Shown one piece after another: positions 1 to 4,114 of a stretch of DNA of 7,748 nt. Under the pieces are notes generated by a model. The model saw only the letters and a program-made list of their open reading frames with translations. It was not told where the DNA came from and did no database searches. Every line of letters starts with the position of its first letter. The stretch's first letter is position 1. The stretch covers positions 1 to 7,748 of the forward strand of contig JAGUUF010000386.1 in the NCBI GenBank assembly GCA_020063545.1, written 5' to 3'. This DNA comes from Cytophagales bacterium (GTDB lineage: Bacteria > Bacteroidota > Bacteroidia > Cytophagales > Cyclobacteriaceae). The position numbers and the translations under genes were made by a program.

Positions 1-1
1 C

Positions 2-1051
2 CATCAGGGTGCGAGTACATTTATGTGGCAGGGCAAACAATCGTATGCCGTTGTCAATACCATTTCCGGCTATGGTCGTGTAGTTACGGTAGTTGTTCTT
101 ACGAATACCAATCTATACAACACGCAAATTGACCGGGTTATTCAGTCTATTGATCTCCGTAAACCCGAAGCAGTCCCTTCTGTGAACACACAGCCCGTAG
201 CCCAACCCTCCGTACAGCCGTTACTTGTTTCGGATAAGCCGGGTAATACGGGCATCAGCATTTCCACTACCAATTTTGATGATGGCTGGGTGGCTAAACC
301 GTTTAGTGATTATGTTAAGCTAACCAAGGGTGCTATCACGGTGTTGCTCCATTATGCCATTGAAATTGATGATAACCTGCGTAACACAGGAAATATCGAA
401 GGTGCCTTATTCGATCGGATTATGCAGCCCCGATATACAGTGAGCAACCTGCGTAAGTACGATAACAATGGCCCGTGCTATTTCTGCATTTACTTTTACG
501 AATCCGATGTAGTGGATAAAGCAACCGGCAAGAAGTACTATGCCGGTTTCCGGGTACTTATCGAGAGCGGGGTTGCCCGGTGCATCGAAATTATCGCACC
601 CTCCGCACAGGAATTCCAGAAAGAGTTTCCTAGCCAGGAAAAAATTGCCGGTATGTTGGGCTATAACAAATTTGCCGTTACGCTGGCCGACCTGGTGGGC
701 ACGTGGGAAGAATCCTCCGGCACGGGTGTTAATATGTACAACACCGTTACCGGTGCGTATGCCGGAATGGCTACGGCATCGTCATCGCATTCGTTTGTAT
801 TCAATGCAGATGGCACGTATAACAGCAGGCATTCGGGCGCGCATGGTATGGTGGGCAGCATGACATTCTTCGATCAGAAGTACGAGGGTAAACTTACTGT
901 TACCAATTGGGATATCACCATGACCAACCGCTGGCAGGGTAAAACGGAACAATGGTGGGCTCAGTTTGAAGCCGTTAGGGGAGGCCGGGTTTTACACATC
1001 ACCGATAAAGCAGCTTCAGCCATGCACTATGCTTTGGTAAAAACAAAATAG
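2..1051 (+). CDS. Secreted-type protein with C-terminal lipocalin-like domain (5'-truncated by window edge)
   Basis: The frame is open from base 2 to the TAG at 1049-1051, so the methionine codon at 23 is probably internal and the true start lies outside the window. Residue numbers here count from that methionine. Residues 1-47 are beta-rich and end in an 'IDRVIQSIDL' segment, which resembles the end of PsbP/DcrB-like domains. A Pro/Val/Gln-rich linker follows (about 48-72), then a second domain (about 78-215) with paired cysteines in 'PCYFC'. Residues 222-340 look like a lipocalin-type barrel: it opens with 'LVGTWEESSGTG', continues with 'SHSFVFNADGTY', and ends in alternating strands. Such proteins are common in Bacteroidota and are usually periplasmic or surface-associated. 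No catalytic motif is visible, so I assign no function. The stop codon sits inside the REP-like palindrome, which could end the transcript. Confidence 0.72.
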   Translation, partial: HQGASTFMWQGKQSYAVVNTISGYGRVVTVVVLTNTNLYNTQIDRVIQSIDLRKPEAVPSVNTQPVAQPSVQPLLVSDKPGNTGISISTTNFDDGWVAKPFSDYVKLTKGAITVLLHYAIEIDDNLRNTGNIEGALFDRIMQPRYTVSNLRKYDNNGPCYFCIYFYESDVVDKATGKKYYAGFRVLIESGVARCIEIIAPSAQEFQKEFPSQEKIAGMLGYNKFAVTLADLVGTWEESSGTGVNMYNTVTGAYAGMATASSSHSFVFNADGTYNSRHSGAHGMVGSMTFFDQKYEGKLTVTNWDITMTNRWQGKTEQWWAQFEAVRGGRVLHITDKAASAMHYALVKTK

Positions 1052-1082
1052 TCGTTCTACGACTTGAAGTCGTAGAACGACT
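1050..1082. repeat. REP-like nested palindrome at the 3' end of the lipocalin-like gene
   Basis: The arms AGTCGTTCTACGACTT (1050-1065) and AAGTCGTAGAACGACT (1067-1082) are perfect 16-bp inverse complements around a single G at 1066. Each arm is itself a small hairpin: GTCGT-TCT-ACGAC at 1051-1063 and GTCGT-AGA-ACGAC at 1069-1081. The element is therefore two mirrored hairpins as well as one long palindrome. It overlaps the TAG of the upstream gene. There is no T-tract on the plus side, so it would be a weak intrinsic terminator at best; it may act by stabilising the mRNA 3' end. The architecture resembles REP/BIME elements mobilised by IS200-type (RAYT) transposases, but I see no such gene here and that link is inference. 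Confidence 0.8.
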
Positions 1083-1166
1083 GAATACGATCACATCTTT
1101 TCAATCTTTGGTTTTGTTTCCAGTATTTCCTTCATGCCGAGGATATCGAATACACACATGAATTCC
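1062..1166. repeat. Boundary direct repeat, copy A
   Basis: This stretch aligns without gaps to 2414-2518 (copy B). I count 7 mismatches in 105 bases, at 1066, 1076, 1087, 1089, 1155, 1158 and 1161. Bases 1091-1154 are identical between A and B over 64 positions. The left third holds the right half of the REP-like palindrome; the rest is antisense to the 3' end of the oligopeptidase B coding sequence. It marks the left edge of the ATPase cassette. Confidence 0.88.
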
Positions 1167-1193
1167 CTAGCTACTTGGAGAAGCCGTTTAAAG
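1091..1193 (-). pseudogene. Displaced 3' fragment of oligopeptidase B gene, copy A
   Basis: Read on the minus strand, this encodes the same last 16 residues as the live gene at 4039-6210 ('LGMKEILETKPKIEKM' plus TGA), preceded by the conserved 'VFDI'. Upstream of that it has drifted: 'VAREFMCVF' against 'VAREYTFVF'. Similarity is clear back to about 1193 (the equivalent of 'RFQRL' in the live protein) and fades towards 1215. Nothing upstream supplies the catalytic Ser, Asp or His, and the open frame simply runs antisense into the ATPase gene, so it is a non-functional remnant. It is longer and more diverged than copy B, which suggests it has been free of selection for longer. Confidence 0.85.
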
Positions 1194-1215
1194 GCTACTA
1201 TTGGCCTGATTGTTG

Positions 1216-1256
1216 GTACAAATTTGTATTTATAATGCAAATTTGTACTATATTTA
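1216..1256 (+). promoter_or_regulatory. Probable promoter/operator of the ATPase gene
   Basis: GTACAAATTTG (1216-1226) and CAAATTTGTAC (1238-1248) are perfect 11-bp inverted repeats separated by 11 bases. The CAAATTTGTA core also occurs as a direct repeat (1219-1228 and 1238-1247), so two near-palindromic sites sit 19 bp apart, about two helical turns. A TATATTTA at 1249-1256 could be a Bacteroidota -7 element (consensus TAnnTTTG), with TTTG at 1223-1226 as the -33 element; the 22-base spacer is slightly long. If that is right, the transcript starts at or next to the ATG at 1261 and would be nearly leaderless. The repeats are visible directly; operator and promoter roles are inferred. Confidence 0.5.
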
Positions 1257-1260
1257 AGGC

Positions 1261-2412
1261 ATGATTCCAAGGCAGGCAGAGGCTTATATACGATCCGTTT
1301 ATGCACATTTTCCAGTAGTATTCTTAACCGGGCCAAGACAATCGGGTAAAACCACCCTGGCAAAAGCCCTGTTCAAGAATCTGCCGTATGTTTTACTGGA
1401 ACTGCCCGACCAGCAGCGCCTTGCCCGCGAAGACCCGCGTTCATTTTTGATGAAGTACGCCACGGGTGCCATTCTCGATGAAGTGCAGCATGTACCGGAA
1501 TTATTTTCTTATCTGCAAGGTGTAGTGGATGATAACCGTGATGTGAGGTTTATACTCACAGGTTCTCAAAACTTTCTACTCAATGAAAAGATAACCCAAT
1601 CCCTGGCGGGTCGTGCAGGCATAGTTACGCTGTTGCCGTTATCGTTGCAGGAGCTTAGCGATAAAATTCCAGCAACGCAATATGAAGCGTGGATCGTGCG
1701 CGGTTTCTATCCCGAACTATTTAATCGTAATGTTCCGTCCGAATTATTTTATCCCGCTTATGTGCAAACCTACCTGGAACGTGATGTGCGCAGCCTTCAA
1801 AATGTGGGAAGCCTGGCGCAATTCAGTTTATTTTTGAAACTATGTGCCGGCCGTACGGGCCAGGTGTTAAACCTGAGCGCACTGGCTGCTGATGCCGGTG
1901 TTTCTGTTAATACCAGCAAAGCGTGGCTTTCGGTTTTGGAAGCGAGCTACATTGTGTTCAGGCTGCAGCCTCATTATAAAAATTTTAACAAACGACTGGT
2001 GAAATCACCAAAGTTATATTTTAATGACACCGGGTTAGTTTGTTACCTGCTCGGTATTGAAGGAGTTCCACAATTGTCAACCCATTATGCACTGGGCGCT
2101 TTGTTTGAAAACTTTGTTATTGCAGAATGTTACAAACAACGATTGGCCCGTGGTAAGCGTGATGGACTATACTACTGGAAAGACAACAAGGGAACGGAGA
2201 TAGATTTGTTGGTGGAGGATGGGAACGACATAAAAGCGTATGAAATCAAGGCCGGGCGAACCGCCAACACCTCCTATTTCAAAAACCTGATTTACTGGGA
2301 TAAATTGAACGGAAGCACAAGTAAAAGCACCGTGATCTACGGTGGAGATTTAAGCCAAACCATTTTGGGTTATAGGTTGATCAGTTGGAAGGAGATGGTA
2401 TCAGAATTTTAA
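1261..2412 (+). CDS. AAA_14 / DUF4143 family ATPase with PD-(D/E)XK-like C-terminus
   Basis: The 383-residue product has the full architecture of the AAA_14-DUF4143 family. The Walker A is GPRQSGKTT (24-32), the Walker B-type strand is 'AILDEVQ' (70-76), and 'FILTGSQNF' (98-106) is the sensor strand. 'YLERDVRSL' (171-179), a helix-turn-helix-like stretch (about 203-236), 'KLYFNDTGL' (251-259) and 'GALFENFVIAE' (279-289) are DUF4143 hallmarks. Near the end, 'EIDLL' (313-317) and 'YEIK' (327-330) fit the D...ExK core of a PD-(D/E)XK nuclease fold. Start 1261 gives the usual family opening ('MIPRQAE...FPVVFLTGPRQ'). Family members are widespread, frequently mobile and of unsettled biological role; ATP-dependent DNA binding or cleavage is plausible but not shown. 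The gene stands alone, with its own operator-like upstream region, and its stop lies one base before boundary repeat B, so it appears to be the whole cargo of a cassette. Confidence 0.93.
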   Translation: MIPRQAEAYIRSVYAHFPVVFLTGPRQSGKTTLAKALFKNLPYVLLELPDQQRLAREDPRSFLMKYATGAILDEVQHVPELFSYLQGVVDDNRDVRFILTGSQNFLLNEKITQSLAGRAGIVTLLPLSLQELSDKIPATQYEAWIVRGFYPELFNRNVPSELFYPAYVQTYLERDVRSLQNVGSLAQFSLFLKLCAGRTGQVLNLSALAADAGVSVNTSKAWLSVLEASYIVFRLQPHYKNFNKRLVKSPKLYFNDTGLVCYLLGIEGVPQLSTHYALGALFENFVIAECYKQRLARGKRDGLYYWKDNKGTEIDLLVEDGNDIKAYEIKAGRTANTSYFKNLIYWDKLNGSTSKSTVIYGGDLSQTILGYRLISWKEMVSEF

Positions 2413-2414
2413 AA

Positions 2415-2437
2415 CTTCAAGTCGTAGGACGACTGAA
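2415..2437 (+). terminator. Hairpin immediately after the ATPase stop codon
   Basis: AGTCGT-AGG-ACGACT (2420-2434) forms a 6-bp stem with a 3-base loop, extended by TTC (2416-2418) pairing with GAA (2435-2437) across a one-base bulge. It begins a few bases after the TAA at 2410-2412. No T-run follows, so it may be a 3'-end stabiliser or a weak terminator. It is the counterpart of only the right half of the palindrome at 1050-1082. Confidence 0.4.
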
Positions 2438-2442
2438 TCCAA

Positions 2443-2518
2443 TCACATCTTTTCAATCTTTGGTTTTGTTTCCAGTATTTCCTTCATGCCGAGGATATCG
2501 AATACAAACGTGTATTCC
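2443..2518 (-). pseudogene. Displaced 3' fragment of oligopeptidase B gene, copy B
   Basis: On the minus strand this encodes the same end as the live oligopeptidase: 'EYTFVFDILG' followed by 'MKEILETKPKIEKM' and TGA. All three base differences from the live gene fall at third codon positions (Val GTA/GTG, Thr ACA/ACC, Pro CCA/CCG), so the encoded peptide is unchanged. Homology stops abruptly at 2518/2519, where a TAA lies two codons upstream in frame. It is a 24-codon fragment with no start and cannot be functional. Confidence 0.88.
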
Positions 2519-2531
2519 TCTTAGGCAATGC

Positions 2532-2571
2532 AGAAATATGAAATATTTCTAAAAATTGTTATTTTTAACAA
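2532..2571 (+). promoter_or_regulatory. Two inverted repeats upstream of abiEi, candidate autoregulatory operators
   Basis: AGAAATAT (2532-2539) and ATATTTCT (2543-2550) form an 8-bp inverted repeat with a 3-base spacer. TTGTTA (2556-2561) and TAACAA (2566-2571) form a second, 6-bp repeat with a 4-base spacer. Both lie in a strongly AT-rich leader 17-56 bases before the ATG at 2588. Characterised AbiEi antitoxins repress their own operon by binding two inverted repeats in the promoter, so these are natural candidates. AT-rich DNA produces such repeats by chance, so confidence is moderate. Confidence 0.45.
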
Positions 2572-2587
2572 AAAAAAGAAATGTTTA

Positions 2588-3202
2588 ATGAGTTTTTACC
2601 ACTTTAAACAGCATTTTGAGCCTTTCAGGGTGTTTTCACTACAGGATATTATGAAGTGGAAGAATGACTTTGATACCAGAAGGTTGGTGGAATGGCAACA
2701 TAAAGGCTATATCGTAAAGATCATTAACCGTTGGTATATGTTTGCCAACCCGAAACCATCGGCAACCTTCCATTATCTTATCGCGAACCGTATTTATGCT
2801 CCGTCATACGTTTCCTTTCAATCCGCCTGGGCTTACTACGGCCTTATTCCGGAAGGGGTTTTCAGCATTACGTCTGCTACATCGTTAAAAACGCACACGT
2901 TCAACACGGCTGCCGGTGTGTTCAGTTACCGGCACCTTAAACCGTCTCTCCAGTTTGGTTATCGGTTTATCGATGCCGATGGTCAGTCGTGTAAGATCGC
3001 TGAACCGGAAAAACTGGTTATCGATCACCTCTACCTCCATGCTTCATTGAAATCAGCTCACGATTTTGAGGCGTTACGGATCAATCAGCCAGTTTTGAAA
3101 GAGCAGATAGATCTCAATAAACTGTTTGCCTACCTTACATTGGTGAAAAATAGAGCGTTGGAAAAAAGAGTTGGCCTATTCATCAAAACCTATGCGCTAT
3201 GA
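2588..3202 (+). CDS. abiEi: AbiEi-family type IV antitoxin / autorepressor
   Basis: The product is 204 residues from the ATG at 2588. The N-terminus is a winged helix-turn-helix (about residues 8-55, 'FSLQDIMKWK...RRLVEWQHKGYIVKIINRWYMFA'). The AbiEi core follows, with the family signature 'APSYVSFQSAWAYYGLIPEGVFSITSATSLKT' (71-102) and 'GVFSYRHLKP' (110-119). AbiEi antitoxins neutralise the AbiEii toxin without a stable complex and repress the operon. An in-frame ATG at 2528 would add 20 residues rich in Lys, Ile and Phe. I rejected it because that extension runs through the candidate operator repeats and lies before the wHTH, where family members normally begin close to it. The gene overlaps abiEii by four bases (ATGA), so the two are co-transcribed and probably translationally coupled. 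The family assignment is firm; phage or addiction activity is untested. Confidence 0.9.
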   Translation: MSFYHFKQHFEPFRVFSLQDIMKWKNDFDTRRLVEWQHKGYIVKIINRWYMFANPKPSATFHYLIANRIYAPSYVSFQSAWAYYGLIPEGVFSITSATSLKTHTFNTAAGVFSYRHLKPSLQFGYRFIDADGQSCKIAEPEKLVIDHLYLHASLKSAHDFEALRINQPVLKEQIDLNKLFAYLTLVKNRALEKRVGLFIKTYAL

Positions 3203-3981
3203 TGCGGGTAGAAGAACTTTTGAAATACTACCCGGAAGATCAATGGCGCTTCAGGGAGTTCATTTTGCGGGAGTATTTACAATACAAGATTTTGCAAATC
3301 ATTTTTGATATGCCTGAAGTTTCAGGGCAGCTCTGCTTTCTGGGTGGAACTTGTCTGCGTATCGTTCATGGTAATGCACGGTTTTCTGAAGACATTGATT
3401 TCGACAACCTGGGACTTGATGCAGAAGGATTTGAACGCATAGCCCAGATGCTACGGAAACAACTTGTTCGCGAAGGATATGAAGTAGAGGTAAAAACCGT
3501 GCTTAAGAGTGCCTTTCAGTGCTATATCAGGTTTCCCGGTATTTTATTTCAGGAAGGTCTTTCGGGCCATGCTGAACAAAAAATACTCATTCAACTGGAT
3601 ACTGAACCGCAACACTACTCTTTTGTGCCTGATCAGGTCATCATAAATAAGTTTGATGTGTTTACGGAGATTCCGGTTACACCCCCCGGCATTCTTCTGG
3701 CGCAGAAACTCTTCACTATTGTTAACAGGAAGCGGGCTAAGGGGAGAGATTTTTTTGATGTGGTGTTTTTATTAGGCAGGAACATTAAGCCTGACTATGG
3801 CTACCTGAACCTTAAGTTGAAAGTAAAAAACAGTGCGGCTTTAAAAGAGATAGTCTTGCAAACCTGTACCAAACTGAATATGCGTGAGATGGCGCAAGAC
3901 GTAGCGCCCTTTCTTTTCAATTCCGCGGATTCAAAGAAGGTAGAGTTGTTCGAAAAATATTTTAAACAGGTTGATTTGTAG
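3199..3981 (+). CDS. abiEii: AbiEii-family nucleotidyltransferase toxin
   Basis: The 260-residue protein carries the motifs of the AbiEii/AbiGii nucleotidyltransferase-like family. These are 'LGGTCLR' (48-54), 'RFSEDIDFD' (61-69) with the two metal-binding Asp residues, a further acidic strand 'LIQLDTEP' (130-137), and the 'PPGILLAQKLF...RKRAKGRDFFD' block (162-187), whose Lys and Asp residues are typical of this toxin class. Characterised AbiEii-type toxins use GTP or another NTP, and related MenT enzymes modify tRNA acceptor ends; the substrate here cannot be read from sequence. All expected catalytic residues are present, so the toxin looks intact. Starts at 3199 or 3202 (ATGATG) are both possible; 3199 gives the usual four-base overlap with abiEi. 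The gene converges on the oligopeptidase gene with a 57-base gap, in which I see no strong terminator. Confidence 0.92.
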   Translation: MMRVEELLKYYPEDQWRFREFILREYLQYKILQIIFDMPEVSGQLCFLGGTCLRIVHGNARFSEDIDFDNLGLDAEGFERIAQMLRKQLVREGYEVEVKTVLKSAFQCYIRFPGILFQEGLSGHAEQKILIQLDTEPQHYSFVPDQVIINKFDVFTEIPVTPPGILLAQKLFTIVNRKRAKGRDFFDVVFLLGRNIKPDYGYLNLKLKVKNSAALKEIVLQTCTKLNMREMAQDVAPFLFNSADSKKVELFEKYFKQVDL

Positions 3982-4031
3982 TTACCTGGCTATTCCTCAC
4001 CGGCAGTTTCTGTACCTTGGTTATTGTTTTA

Positions 4032-4114
4032 AATCCAATCACATCTTTTCAATCTTCGGTTTGGTTTCCAGTATTTCCTTCATGCCGAGGATATCGAACA
4101 CAAACGTGTATTCC
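4032..4114. repeat. Boundary direct repeat, copy C (3' end of the live oligopeptidase gene)
   Basis: This is the source-type sequence: the last 76 coding bases of the oligopeptidase gene plus AATCCAA just beyond its stop. It matches copy B at 80 of 83 positions. It lacks the REP-like hairpin of copies A and B; instead the left flank reads TTATTGTTTTA. It forms the right edge of the AbiE cassette. Confidence 0.88.

Larger units (their letters stand above)
2414..2518. repeat. Boundary direct repeat, copy B
   Basis: This matches copy A (1062-1166) at 98 of 105 positions by hand count. Its part from 2436 to 2518 matches copy C (4032-4114) at 80 of 83 positions, the differences being at 2461, 2467 and 2503. 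It shares the REP-like hairpin with copy A, but its flank just before the stop triplet (AATCCAA) is identical to copy C, so it is intermediate between the two. It separates the ATPase cassette from the AbiE cassette. Confidence 0.9.

Noticed and set aside
540..863. A 107-codon plus-strand ORF inside the lipocalin-like gene
   Set aside because: Its composition is rich in Arg, Pro and Trp and it overlaps a well-supported domain in another frame.
1091..1363. A 90-codon minus-strand ORF spanning the ATPase start
   Set aside because: Its last 35 or so codons are the displaced oligopeptidase tail; the rest is antisense to the ATPase promoter and first 34 codons, where the plus strand codes for clear Walker motifs. 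It is a remnant, not a gene.
3982..4038. Bidirectional terminator between abiEii and the oligopeptidase gene
   Set aside because: Only a 4-bp TTGG/CCAA pairing around a T-rich loop is visible, too weak to call.
1062..4114. CRISPR-like array from three repeats
   Set aside because: The repeats are about 80-105 bases, spaced over 1.3 kb apart, contain a coding 3' end and flank full genes.
1050..4114. Integrase, transposase or tRNA gene inside the putative inserted region
   Set aside because: I looked for tyrosine or serine recombinase motifs, IS200-type TnpA motifs and a tRNA-like fold and saw none. Any recombinase would have to act from elsewhere.
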